Shown one piece after another: positions 19,601 through 30,765 of a stretch of 33,366 nt of DNA (position 1 is its first letter; each line of letters starts with the position of its first letter). A program made the translations under genes and the position numbers. This stretch comes from Gnetum montanum (Eukaryota; Streptophyta; Gnetopsida; Gnetales; Gnetaceae). The stretch spans positions 253,583 through 286,948 of the forward strand of contig MNCI01002038.1 of NCBI GenBank assembly GCA_015680685.1, in the 5' to 3' direction. The notes under the pieces are model-generated. The model saw only the letters and a list, made by a program, of their open reading frames with translations. It ran no database searches and had not been told where the DNA came from.

Positions 19601-20259
19601 CTAGTGCAGAAAGGCATAGAGCACAACGCAGATGTAAATGAGCACTGCAGCAGGAACAAGCAAAAACAGAGGAATAACAGCCCTGATAGGCCAGATGCTG
19701 CCACAGGAGAGCGTGCCCAGCTTGATTTGGGCAACATCCATCAAAGCCAACATCAGAAAAATGGAGCCACATACAGAGCCAAGAGCAGATAAAAGCATTC
19801 CAAATCGGAGAAAATTCACATTGATGTGAGCCCTTAAAACTTGAACCTGCAACTTGCTGCTGCTTTTCAGGACTATGGCCTGCTTGAGACCCTGTGCCAC
19901 CAAACTGGAAAACAGAAAAGACCCAAAAGAGATCACCTGGAATATCAGGAGATTTCTGGCTATATCCTCCCCTGCAACGCAAGAGGCATCTTCAACTAGA
20001 TTTTCCTCGCTGGGTTTGGAAGCACTGAGACCCACAAAAACAGCGAACGTGAAAAGAGAATTCACGTTTACCAGTCCATCCAGCGCTGTCACGTGGATGT
20101 TGGTACTTCCCTCGTTCTGGGTTTCTCCGCTACCTTCCCCATTTTCAGATCTGCAAGACAGAACCACCTAAATTGTGCGGATATTTTGATGGGAACAGAG
20201 AAAAAAACATAGGAAATTTGGTAAAGTTCAATCTTATCTGTTCCAGTTACGATTTCCAT
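19601..20259 (-). CDS. Four-helix plant membrane protein, MEE60-like
   Basis: Proposed model: exon 1 codes ATG-GAA-ATC (20259-20251), then an 83-nt intron with GTAACT...TTTAG (20250-20168), then exon 2 (20167-19601, stop TAG), giving 191 residues. The conserved core opens TALDGLVNVNSLFTFAVFVG. Hydrophobic segments lie at about 35-53, 76-97, 123-146 and 163-188, the last ending in VLYAFLH. Residues 9-29 are polar and low-complexity, and there is no cleavable signal peptide. The T-A-L-D-G-(L/I)-V-N-V-N-S-L-F-T start, the F-L-F-S-S-L-V-A-Q-G-L-K motif and the YAFLH end match, from memory, the plant-specific family of Arabidopsis MEE60 (maternal effect embryo arrest). Its biochemical role is unknown to me. 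The frame is uninterrupted and richer in GC than its surroundings, so it is probably functional. The first exon is the least certain part. Confidence 0.8.
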
Positions 20260-21239
20260 GTTTCTCGGGCAAGGCAGTGTTTTGAAGCCCTAAGGTCAGC
20301 GGATTAAAAACTTGGGAAGTAGAAAAAAAAAGCAATAGGTGGCGATCAATGGAACCTGTCATCCATGTTGATTCTGGGTCTGATCCAACCAGCTTTGACA
20401 ATAATCGATTGAAGATATGATTGCGAAGAGGAAATAAACTGCACTGCGGATGCCTTGGCTACCGATACCTCTTCAAAAATAAACAGCGCACTGTTCTTCT
20501 GTTATCTGCAGGAAGGAGTTCGGCGAAAAAGCGAAAGCACTGATGCCGTTGCTTTTGTTTGTACTGCTTCAGCAAAATCCTGGCGGAGACGAGACTAATG
20601 GAGAATCCAACTGATTTCTCATTTTTAATGTCGACGGCTTTTAAATTTTAAAGACGTTGAGAGGTGAAATTATTAGATGCTTTATTGTCATTTTCAAAGA
20701 GCTTTCGTTACGGTTGCAAGTGGTAATGATAATTAAACGCCAATCGTGTATGCAAAAGCATAAGCATAAATAGGGTTTTTGGATGGCAAATGTCTCTTGG
20801 TGGTGCCATAAAAATGCTTTGATTAACCATTTACTGTATTCATTGTACGTAGGCGAGAAGGGTATATAAGGTCTATAAATTTGAATGCTAGATGGATAGC
20901 TTTGGTCCTTGTCCATTCACATTCTACATTCTCTCAAACAGCAACAAGGTCTTGTCTTAATCTTTCTTATTATTCCGTTCTAAGCTCATGGAGACTCATT
21001 TTTCTTACCCGTTAATCAGTTTTATTCTAAATAGGTGGGTGGAAGTGACCCGACATTGGAGTAAAAGGGGTGGCCAATGCTTTCAAACTTAAACCTGACA
21101 AAGATTGGTCTTCTGCTAATTAGCACCAAACCTATAGTCCTGCAAAAAAGCTTTTCAGCCTTAGAAAACGATGCTTTGTAAAAAACTCGAAGTGTCATGC
21201 ATAACAATGGAAAGTGAGCTTCTATGGAAGAAGTGACAG
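20260..21239. other. 5' flank and promoter region of the membrane-protein gene
   Basis: The minus strand upstream of 20259 is moderately GC-rich to about 20640, which suits a 5' UTR and promoter. An upstream ATG near 20366 opens only a six-codon frame. A minus-strand TATA could not be assigned with confidence. From 20641 to 21240 the DNA becomes AT-rich. Short open stretches at 20641-20916 and 21022-21207 (minus) show no family features. Confidence 0.4.
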
Positions 21240-21960
21240 AACTTCCTCTTTACGAAAACACCGATATAAATTGTGTGCAATAAGAGCAATAGAATAAGAT
21301 GAGAAAGAATCATCTTAGTTGAACTCTCTATCTCCAAGTGACGTTGTCATGAAACATACCATGTGACGAATATGGTAAAGAAATCTTTTGAACCATATCT
21401 CAAATTTTAATGGTTGCAAAATAAGATGAAAGGCCTCTAATTTGCCTAACCATAGATCTTCACTAGGTCCATCTTAAGAAAACAAATGTTATTTATAGAA
21501 TAAGCTTAGTGTACAATTTCATATGTAGCAATTACACTATTCATGATATTCTATTGATGATGTTGTAGAATGAGATAAAACCAACTTGATCTTCTTCAAT
21601 AACATCTTAAAGCATTGGTTGTAACCTATTTACCAAAATTTTTGAGATAATATTTTACAAATAATTACAAATATAGGTGAACTTGTAGCATGTGGATAAG
21701 GAAATTAGACTTTTTTTAAAGTAGGTGAATGATAGACATATCTTACCATAATCTCAGGAAAAGACCATACTTAAACCTATGTCTTATAATGATTTCCTAT
21801 TTTCCTCTAATGATATCCTAGTACTCTTTAGAGAATTCATGAAGCCTAGGAATTTTATTTTTAGAAGCATTCATCAATATCACTTTTCCTTCATCTACAG
21901 TCATGCACATGTCAAAATCTAAGACCTTCCAAGGGATTAACATTCTCAACAAATATGGGT
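21240..21960 (-). pseudogene. L1-type LINE reverse transcriptase relic
   Basis: On the minus strand, from about 21660 downwards, the frame reads NIISKILVNRLQPML, a stop, then DVIEEDQVGFI. This is the L1 RT segment Y-K-(I/L)-(I/V)-(S/T)-K-(I/V)-L-(A/V)-N-R-L-(K/Q)-x-x-L...E-x-Q-x-G-F. It is followed by EIVH, then KMDLVKIYG (the K-(L/V)-D-(M/L)-x-K-A-Y-D motif in decayed form) and RYGSKDFFTIF. The catalytic FADD box was not found. It differs from the LINE at 17-18 kb, so two non-LTR lineages are present. Confidence 0.7.
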
Positions 21961-22221
21961 TTGCAAATTGAACCTCAAGGACAAGCAAATGAAAAATTCT
22001 TTAGTCATATACAAATGCTCCTCTAAGGAGTTAGAAAAGGAAAGATTTCAAGCACTTTTAAAAATTTCTTTGAGATGCAATTATATGAAATTACTATATG
22101 TTGGTTAACCTTGTAAATCCACTTAGCCTTGGCCCTGCCAAATTTATGGTTTTTTTGGTTACTAATCTAATTCTTTGTTTTACTTAAGCATCTTCTTATA
22201 TTTCTCAATATTGCCTACTAA

Positions 22222-22325
22222 AAATGAGGTGTTAGCTTAATTATAAGAATCTTAACATGGAAACCCCATGTCATAACCTTGATCTCAATAGACAATGTTA
22301 AAGGTAATATCCTTTTCTAGCCAAA
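22222..22325 (+). mobile_element. Decayed SINE, family A
   Basis: aaaatgaggtgttagcttaa is followed by ttataagaatcttaacatgg and later ttgatctcaatagacaatgt. This follows the family-A head (gaggtgttagcttagtggta) with degraded A and B boxes. The tail is not identifiable. Confidence 0.5.
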
Positions 22326-22412
22326 CACGGGAATTAATGCTCTAGCATAAAAGTGAGAAAATTTACACCAATTCATACATGAATTTACGATTACATATAA
22401 TAGTTTGATTTT

Positions 22413-22566
22413 ATCTGTAGCATGGTGCTCATCCTGCAAAGTGGGCTCCCAAGAAGGTTGGTAGATGAGTGAAAACCTAAACACTTCAAGTAGCTATGCC
22501 CAAGCTTGAACCTAGGTCTTCAACTTGAGAAACAAGGACCTTACCATCACTCCAAAAGATAGTGTA
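22413..22566 (-). mobile_element. tRNA-derived SINE, family C, reverse copy
   Basis: On the minus strand ttggagtgatggtaaggtcc is followed by ttgtttctcaagttgaagac and ctaggttcaagc. These have an A-box-like stretch and a good B box (ggttcaagc). The arrangement aligns with 7003-7169. I could not define target duplications here. Confidence 0.6.
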
Positions 22567-24120
22567 ATTTTAGCATATATATTATAGTGTGATACCAAAT
22601 AGAAGTGGGATACATCCTATATTTGGATTCATGACAATGTTAACATTTTTATCTTACCACATTAAAGACAATTTGAAAATAAATGAACTTAATAGGAAGC
22701 ATTGAAAAGAAAGTTAATTTAAAAAATGAACGATTTAGGGGATCCTTGTTGTTATGCATCTTAGTATAAAAAACAAAAATAAAAAGAATGACCATTTTTT
22801 GTTTTATTCGATTAGATTCTAATCATTCAAAGTTATAATCATTTAAAAATTAGGGATAACAAAAATACTCCATCTGGGCAGTGACAAACCATTGCAATTT
22901 GTTATTCTTAAGTTTATTTTGATGACTTTAATTAGCATTAAATATTAGGAACAAAAAGTAAAGAACAAAAAAAAAACTCAATAGTTAATACATACACAAT
23001 TCATAACAATATAACCTTCAAAAGCCTTCATATGGATGGAAATGTAGCATAGAATTCACTTGCTTTTGAGTTGAAATCAAAGTTGAATATCATAGAAAAG
23101 TGAAGGAAACTTATGTTCTACAGTCAATCCTCCATGCCTTTTGTTTAATCTGTTCTTTGACGACACACAAGAACAATTTGAAAACAAAATCAATAAGCAT
23201 TTTTCATCAAATCTGCAATTATGTTAAAGTTATTACAATTGAGGAATGCTTTCGAATTCATGATATGTGTAGTAATTACAAATTCATGTGCAGTAGCATA
23301 GGACTGTATGTTGGTGTTAGTTTTCTTACTTCCATGTGGGAGTATTAATACCCTGTTTGGTGAGAAAAGGATATTGCCCAATGTTGAGTTATAAATTAAG
23401 AAAAATTCATGTAAGAAATTTTGAAACTAATTTGCTTAATAGATCTAATCTATTCTCAATGAACATATGTATTGCCCTGCATTTATACATGTGACCTTAG
23501 TACTCTACTAAATACTTTGACTTTAATTTGTTTTAAATCTTATATATATTTGTAGATGTGTCTAATACTTCTTAGTAACATGAAGATCTTTGTCTGGGTA
23601 ACATCAGCAAGATTACTATTTATTTCTAATTTTTGTCTAATTTTTATTATTTTAAGTTATATATATATTATTAATGAATGAGAATTGCAAAGTCTAGCAT
23701 AATTTTAGAATAATATTAGAAAATTAACATAATGTCAATTCATAGTTTATTTTGACGTTTAGTTAGAATTTCTAAATTATCAAACATTTTATTCACAGAG
23801 TATAGATCTACAATTCATTTTTCACTTTGAGCTCTAGATTTTGAGATTTTAATATTAAAAAATTTAAAAAGTACCTAGTGGGACCATATTTTTTTTAATT
23901 CAATCAAAATATCAATTTCTAGCATGGTAGTTATAGCATGTTTATGCTCATTACGAAAGCTCCATGTGTGTAAAATGTTGGATGGACAAAAAGTTTAGCA
24001 TCAATCATTTTTACTAGATAAATTATAGGAAATGTGGAAAATAGATAAAAGGCCAAAAAAAAATTAGAAACTCTCATAGCATATAAACTAAAAAGTAACT
24101 TAAAACAAGACAAAAAGGTG
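22567..24120. other. AT-rich DNA, no recognised feature
   Basis: Short open stretches at 23100-23348 (+), 23190-23381 (-) and 23931-24113 (-) have no family features. A short alternating AT tract occurs near 23658. No gene or element boundary was identified. Confidence 0.5.
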
Positions 24121-25260
24121 GGGCCATGAGAAAAGTCAATGTGGGCTGATGATGTACACTCTATGACATGCTTAGGATGATATCTATTTTATTTATATGC
24201 AAATTATCTACTTCATATTAATGGTTGGAAAAGGGACAAAGGGCTCATTTAATAGGGGTCATGTGACTCTCTTAATTGTTACCAATTTCACATGTCCACT
24301 CCCTCATGAGAGCTTACTTGTCCAAGTCAAGTAGTAATGAAGCTATGAATAAAAAAAGGATTTTTGAAAAATGGGTTGTCTACTCCTTGTTCATTGTGCA
24401 AACTTTTGTCCACAATTCTTTATCCAAGCCCTAGGGTCTCCTCCATCTTATAAATAGAGGGGATGTTTACTCTCATTTTTACTTTTGGCCAAAGAAGGGA
24501 AGACTATGCTAGTTGGAGGGGTGAGGAGTTGAGGAGAGGAGAGGAAGAGTGGCTATTCATTTCTTATTCTCAACCATCTCTTGGGTTATCTTGAGTATTC
24601 TTGTGGGCTCTTGGGAGGTTGATTTTGCTATTGCTATTGGAGGCTTTTGTGATTGATTTTTTTGGGGACTATTCTCTAATTTTGTAAGGGGATTTTAGTA
24701 GCACCTTGGACTTGTAATTTGAAGTTACTTTATTAAGGATATTAGTTGAACAACAAATAAGCATTGACGTGTCTTATCCCTTTTCAAACTAGTCAAGTTC
24801 AACTTTAAAGGTGTGTATTTCAAACCCTTGTTATACAAAATTTTTAGTAGGTATTTGAAATTTTATTGGCTTGGACAAGTGAGGACTATTTCATGAGGGC
24901 ATGTGGGATTTCTTGTGAGTTGTGAGTTATGCATGGAGTCTTTCATGTCTTGGATTTGATTTTTTGGTGCACATGTTTTGGACATATGAGTTAGCATTTT
25001 CTTGAGTCATGTGCACTTGGTATTTCATGTTTTTTGAATCATTTTTGTTTATAAAAGAAATGTCCCCCATCATTCTATCCAAGGCTGGTAATCTCTTATG
25101 TGGGCTACAAGGGCTTAGTTCTTGGAGATGCTTGATGGTGTTAGTCCTCACCATTTTATTTTATCCAACCCCAATGTTCTTCTTGTGTGGGCTACAAGAT
25201 GTTATAGGGTTGGAAAGACTTGATGTATCACAACTGGATGGCCAAAGAGTCCATTGAGTA
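24121..25260 (+). repeat. LTR-like or promoter-like segment with TATA box
   Basis: ccatcttataaatagagggg (TATA at 24448-24460) sits in a setting very like the copia LTR at 32245-32256 (ctataaatagag after a cctcct stretch). G/T-rich untranslated-looking DNA follows. This layout suggests an old LTR with U3, TATA and a long R-U5, but no TG/CA termini or duplications could be fixed. An orphan gene promoter is the alternative. Confidence 0.4.
25064..25245 (+). repeat. Imperfect 87-bp tandem duplication
   Basis: tgtgggctacaag occurs at 25099 and again at 25186, with similar flanks (atccaa...ctt before, ggag/ggaaaga...cttgatg after). An 82-codon open stretch across it (25009-25257) contains the duplicated residues LLCGLQ and FLCGLQ, but it is probably not a gene. 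Confidence 0.55.
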
Positions 25261-27949
25261 CTCATTTTAATATTAAAAATAAAGCTATGCATATTGAGGA
25301 TTTTTGTTGTCTTTTGTTAAGTGCACATCTTCTATTTCAGGTTAGTTTTGAGGGGTTTCTAAGAGGGTTTTCATGTTCTAAACCATTGTTAAATGGTCCT
25401 TGATTCAAGCCTACATTTCTCTCAATGTGAAAACATGACAGGCTATAAAATTTATTAACAAAGACGTAAAAGTTTGAAATCATGTTATTCCATCATGGTA
25501 TTCAAGCTTATTGTATATTAGATTTTATTGTTGTTACTCCTTTCCATATTGCACATGAGCATATGAGATTCTATTGATATTGTAGAGCTTGAAAGATACC
25601 TTACGTTGAGAGAAAACAAAAACAAAAGCAAGAACAAAATAAAACCTTGTCAAATCTCAAATCCCATGAGCTATGTGGATTATAATCTCAGATTTATTTT
25701 TAGGTCCTCCATCACTCCTAAACACATATTTGATTATTAAGAATTCAGGCCCTACTTTTAGACTTTGCCTAATTTTGGATGCTTGAAAATAGAGGAAAAC
25801 AATGGCTAATTGTCCTATGAAAAATAGACCCTAACAATGATGTAAGCTAGTTCTTATATAGCATTTAAAATACAATTGAGATGCATAGTTATTTCTTCCA
25901 TTTATATGATGGGAATATTGCATCTTGGAAGCATGGAAGTCTCCTTGGAGTAAGTCTTTCATTACATGAATGTTTGTACATTTTGTCATAGTTAGATTTT
26001 CCTTTCATGTAAAGTAAATATTGTTTATTTGTTTTTTCTACAATGAGCTAATCCCATTTATATATCAACAATTATATTATTTTATTTGTGCAAAGAAAAG
26101 AAAGAAAATACATGTGTAATCATTTATGTTTATTACTTTCCATAAAATTAATGCACATGAATTATGATTAGAAGTCCTTTGGGCCCTAGGATAAGAAATT
26201 CACCTAAACTCACTATTAGTAATTAGGTGGATGATGCATTTGATTAGTATACATTATGTGAAGCATGTAGTATTTTTAAGGATCATTAACTAATCATTCT
26301 AATAATAATATATTCATCACCATACCTTGAATAAATAGGTTGCATTGTTTATTTATTCTGTATACACCTTGTCCTAGATGTGGAGATAAGCACCACTATT
26401 CAACCCTACTCGTACATATGCTTACTTTGGCTCAATATCCTAAACCATTGGACCCAAGGGAATTAAGTTGCATAACACTCGAAGGTTTTTAGTGATGTAG
26501 GCACCATTTGTAAGTATGTACCCACCTCACATACAATCCTTGATCACCTATCTTAGGGGTATATCAAGATGTAGTCTAAAAATGAAGGTTGAGCTAAGCC
26601 TTGTTTGTGTAGTTTACACAATTAGATGGTGACTAGATTCTTTGAGTTGGATGACCTTAAATGTGGGAATGCAATGTCACATTGCATGGGCAAAGTTATT
26701 GAAACTTATATTTTTGATTCCCAACCATTGTTTGAAGCCTATTATAGCTTAAATAATCTTGTATAGTGAAAACATAGTGGAGGACTAGGACTACATCCAA
26801 CCATATCATTAGTGCTTCTTGTAAAATAAAATTTGAAATAAGTGAGTCATACAAATATTTAATGTTTTCTAGCTTCGAAAGTAATGTGAAGTGTTAGCAA
26901 TCACCCTGGACAATGCTAGTTTTTTGTAGATGTCATTGTGCTACTAAAGTTAGATGATATGCAATAGTGCATCAATCCTTAGAATTATAAGAAGTAACAA
27001 GGTCTCATCCTATTAACAACTTGTTAAATCTAAGGAGAAAAGTAGGTATGTAGGCCTTGTAATCATCCCATCATTTTTAGTCACATCCTTGTTAGTTACT
27101 AATATAAGTATAATTTCATGTTTTTAGAGGATTGAAAAAGAAAAAAAATTGTACTGACCTTTAGAGGATGGTTATTAGGGGTCCTGCAACATAAGTAAGG
27201 GATGTCAAAACCCCAAATAATTTGACTATAAGTACACCCTAGGATGTATCACCAACATGATGCATTAGAAGAATTATAGAAAAAAGTAGTGATGTTTTCC
27301 CTACAAAATTATCTTCTGAACTTTACAAGGACACCTTCATGAATCAAGTATTAACAACCTAACTCATGGTTGCAAATGATCTTTGACTCAATATAAGCTT
27401 CACTAAGTCAACAATGATGACACAATGGGGCACAAATCTCTAATCAAATGTGCACTTATCCCATTGTATGCGAACCAAGAATAGCAAGGGAATAATAAAA
27501 ACACATGGCCAAATGTTGAAAAACAACTAAGTATCAATTGTTGGAAAAATAGACTACATATAAAATACTAAAAAATTATCTATAGAATGTACTAGGAGTG
27601 ATGAAATAAAATCTAAGTGTAAAAATGCAAATAAAAGAACATAAAGTAGTAGAATGTGAGAACTATGATATGGGGGAAGTGTTTAGGTTCCCTTCCCAAA
27701 GAATAAAATTGTTTTATCATTGAAAATGAAGTGTTTGACCTCCTAAGAAGGGCCAAACCATAAGTGTTGGAGTAAAAATATAAGTGAGATGGAACTAATA
27801 ATATAAACCCAATTTAAGAGTAAAATACAAGTTTGTCAAATGGAATTAAATCTCTAGAGGGTGAGCATATAGTTGGATAAGTCTCTACAGTTGTCCAAAA
27901 TTAATTTGAGGCCAAAATGAAGCAAGTTTAACATAGGGTCTTGTCACTA
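25261..27949. other. Featureless intergenic DNA
   Basis: I scanned both strands and found no open reading frame above 60 codons with family features, no LTR boundary and no clear tandem structure. It is likely very old transposon-derived DNA. Confidence 0.5.
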
Positions 27950-29090
27950 ATGCTAAAGCTAAAAAAGTTCTAACTCTAGAGATTGACATTGATGCTAAAA
28001 AATTCTAAGTCTAGAATGCTAATGTAGATGTCGGTTGATTGACATGGATGCTACATCAACATTGGTACTAGAGCCTAAAGGAGTTGTGGTGGCTATGGAA
28101 CATGTGAGAAATGCTAGGAAGTTTGCTACATATACTCTTAATCTCTTAAAATATTAAAAAGTGCTCTAGATCTAAAGAAACTGGCCTTGAATTATGGATT
28201 TTAGTGCCATATTTATAAGGTTAGGGTTACCAATTTCAAGCCTAGAACTAAGTGAAGTTGACTAGGAGTTAGTTTGAACTTCAGTCTTGGCAAGTTTGAC
28301 CATGCAAACTAGGCAATATGGGTCCCATCAAGGGTGACATTGATGCTGATGCTAAGTATAATTAAGAGTTAGAATGAATTTCCTAGTTTTCCCAATGTCA
28401 AGTTTTGAGAGTCTAGTACCTCTTTTGACATCCAAACTGAGGCTAAATGATGCTGAGAAGCCTATGAGGCTAAGGGATGATGTCATACACTAGTTAGAAG
28501 TGTTGAGGAAGCATGGTGCAAGTTCCAAGAATGGTGATGTTGATGCTAGCATCAGTGTCAACGTCACTAACACTTATCAAATTTTGAGAATTTTGACCAA
28601 TTTGCAATTTTGAGCTTTAGGGATCCCATTCAATACACGAATTGATGGCAAATGCTATCGAGATGATGCTAAGAAGCCTAAGAAGCTTGTGGACACTATT
28701 GAATGTTGTGAAGGAAGGTTATGGATGATAAAATGTGGGTTCCATATGTGCTGACATTGGTGTCAGTGTTAATGGTACTTTTAAAAAAAATTTATCCACT
28801 TTGCCCATGTTTAAGTTTTGAACTTTTAGGACCCCATTTGATGCTCAAACTAAGGTTGAATAATGTCAAGATGATAAAGGAGTCCATGAGGCTAAGGGAT
28901 GTGGTGGAATGCTATTTGGAAAGGTTAGTGATGTCATTTTAAAGCCTTTTAAGATGTTGAACTAGTGTCAGCATCATTATCAATGTCATCTTAGTACTTA
29001 GAAAGATTTTAATCATTTTTCCAAGTTTTCATTTCAAGCTTCTAGGATGTCTAAAATAACATTGAAATGAACTGACATAATACTTGTCGA
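27950..29090 (+). repeat. Degenerate tandem array, unit about 207 bp
   Basis: A unit containing (a/t)ttttga(a/g)(c/a)tt(t/c)tagg, then ccatt(c/t)(a/g)at...aagcctatgaggctaaggg, then gacattgatgct recurs. Its signature lies near 28402, 28608, 28815 and 29033, spacings of about 206, 207 and 218. A more decayed part extends left to about 27950, with repeated gacattgatgct and gatgctaa. The perfect palindrome TGATGCTAGCATCA lies at about 28544-28557. An open stretch within it (28721-28942) is not treated as a gene. Confidence 0.6.
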
Positions 29091-29660
29091 ATATTAAAGA
29101 GCCATAGATGTCTTGGATTAGTCATTTTAAGTCATATGGGACCTAATTTAAGGCTAAAATGTAGCTTTGCTATAGGTGACATATATAGAATGGTCTAGGT
29201 TTGTAGTTAAGGGGGAACACTAATGTGAAATCTACATAACCTCCAACACTAGAAAAATTTTGATTCTTAAACTTTTTCAAGGTCACAAAAAATGAAGCTC
29301 ATAAGTTAGTTTATGAGCTAGAAGGATCCTTAGAGGCCTCTAGTAGTTGAAATGTGTCTTGTAAAGTTATATTTGGGGAGTTCAATGCTCAAAATCATGT
29401 GGGATAATGTCAAAACTATACTTAGTCTTAATTTATGGTGAACCAAAAAAGTGGATGTAATAGATGCCTTAAGTGTAACTTAATTTGGCATCCTCTTGCC
29501 TAACAAGATAAAGAACTAATCATTTGAGTCACCTATTACTTTCTTAATAAATTGTTATTAAGCATGTTATTAGAATAAAGGTTTCATAACAATGATTAAT
29601 TAATTTTTTAATTAATAGTTAATATAAGATATTTGATACATAGCATTGTTAATGAGACAT
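29091..29660. other. Spacer between tandem array and SINE cluster
   Basis: I see no recognisable gene or element. The sequence is AT-rich with scattered poly-T and poly-A runs. Confidence 0.5.
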
Positions 29661-29662
29661 TG

Positions 29663-29800
29663 CTCACTTAGTTAGAGCGTATGGTTTATTATTGTGAAAC
29701 TTCAAAGTTCAATTGTAAGGAATATGCTAAAACATTATTATGTTTTACTTAACTTATACCAAAGTATTGCATTTGATACATTTCCTAAGGGTACATATAG
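29663..29800 (+). mobile_element. SINE, family B, unit 1 of cluster
   Basis: acttagttagagcgtatggt is followed by caaagttcaattgtaagg (weak B box) and a body ending ttcctaagggtacatatag. Head and body align with the units at 30082 and 30541. Confidence 0.5.
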
Positions 29801-29880
29801 TTTCAATTTTAACAATCTCCTTGAATATAGTATTATTAAATATTTGCTTAAGTTGTGAGTTTGAGCTCTTCTAAACAACA

Positions 29881-29995
29881 AGATGTTAGCCTAATGGTAA
29901 GACTCTTGATTTAGAAGCTCTAAGTTATGGATTTAATTTTGGTGAGTAATGTTGAATTATAAAGTTATAATTTGACTATATGTATTGGGGGCAAA
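29881..29995 (+). mobile_element. SINE, family A, unit 2 of cluster
   Basis: gttagcctaatggtaagact is followed by cttgatttagaagctctaag, ttatggatttaattttgg and gaattataaagttataattt, then actatatgtattggggg. It is close to the copy at 7438 without that copy's central extra sequence. Confidence 0.7.
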
Positions 29996-30081
29996 TATTG
30001 TTAACCAAATTTAGGTTTTGATACATACCTATGTTCCCAATCTCATCTAGCTTTCTTACCATTAAAGTAGGATTAGCTAGT

Positions 30082-30218
30082 GAGATGTAGCTTAAGTGGT
30101 TGGCTCATTATTTTGTTAGGAAAGAGGTTATTAGTTTGAGTCATACATAGCATCATTGTATTCTTTTATAATTCTTATATTGTATCATGTTAGCTATATG
30201 TGTTGGATGTACCTATCA
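30082..30218 (+). mobile_element. SINE, family B, unit 3 of cluster
   Basis: gagatgtagcttaagtggtt (A-box-like) is followed by attagtttgagtcatac (B-box-like), ttataattcttatattgtat and a tail tatatgtgttggatgtacct. Confidence 0.6.
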
Positions 30219-30283
30219 TTGAATTATTTCAATTTCCAATTACTCTTTACTATCATTATAGTAGGATTTTAAAATCCTTCTAA

Positions 30284-30434
30284 CAATGAGGTGTTATCAT
30301 AGTGGTAAGACTTTTAATTTGAAAGTTCCAAGTCATAGGTTCAATTTGGATGGGCAATGCTATGTTCTAAAGTTCTAATTGGACTATATATCTTAGGGTG
30401 TACCTTATATTATAATTATTTTGAGTTCCAACAA
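30284..30434 (+). mobile_element. SINE, family A, unit 4 of cluster
   Basis: acaatgaggtgttatcatag is followed by tggtaagact, then aggttcaatttgg (B-box-like), ttctaattggactatata, tcttagggtgtacc and the family-A terminus attttgagttccaacaac. It is the best-defined copy and fixes the 3' end for the family. Confidence 0.72.
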
Positions 30435-30489
30435 CACCACCCCTCCTTCTCCCAACCCCACCTCCTCTTTTAAAATTCCTCTAAAAAAT

Positions 30490-30672
30490 CACCATTGGTT
30501 AAGCGTGATTCTAAGAGCTTCAAATATAGGTTCAAGTCCTAGGTTAGAGCTTGTGGTTTGTTGTGTGTAAGTTCTGAGTTCAACTCCAAAGGGATATGTT
30601 AATTTAATACTATTATATTCCTCTATAATTCTTCTAAAGTATTATGCTAGGTATATGTCTTGGGGTATACTT
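30490..30672 (+). mobile_element. SINE, family B, unit 5 of cluster with an extra tRNA-like head
   Basis: A tRNA-like stretch (attggttaagcgtgatt) leads to a perfect pol III B box, GGTTCAAGTCC, at 30529-30539. A second head follows directly, with agttcaactcc at 30577-30587, then the body ctctataattcttctaaag and the tail tatatgtcttggggtatac. It has two heads on one body. Confidence 0.6.
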
Positions 30673-30765
30673 TTATATCTTGGGAGTGCTAAAATATTCT
30701 TTAGAAATTAAAATTAACTAACTACGAGAACATTTGAAAATGCACTAATTTAAGTGTGCACTAGG

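Noticed and set aside
20165-20167. GTG as the start codon of the membrane-protein frame
   Set aside because: Plant nuclear genes very rarely use GTG. The codon sits directly after an AG acceptor, so it is read as an internal Val after splicing.
19548-20171. Overlapping frames of 62-144 codons on both strands over the membrane-protein gene
   Set aside because: They are shadows of the real coding frame. None shows conserved motifs.
24927-25154. 75-codon minus-strand open frame
   Set aside because: Antisense to the LTR-like segment and without recognisable features.
25009-25257. 82-codon open frame with two LCGLQ motifs
   Set aside because: The repeat of residues reflects the 87-bp DNA duplication. 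There is no sign of selection or a known domain.
28721-28942. 73-codon open frame in the tandem array
   Set aside because: It falls inside a non-coding repeat unit and is not open in the neighbouring units.
30490-30545. A functional tRNA gene around the perfect B box GGTTCAAGTCC
   Set aside because: No matching acceptor stem or clear anticodon loop; it is embedded in the SINE cluster.
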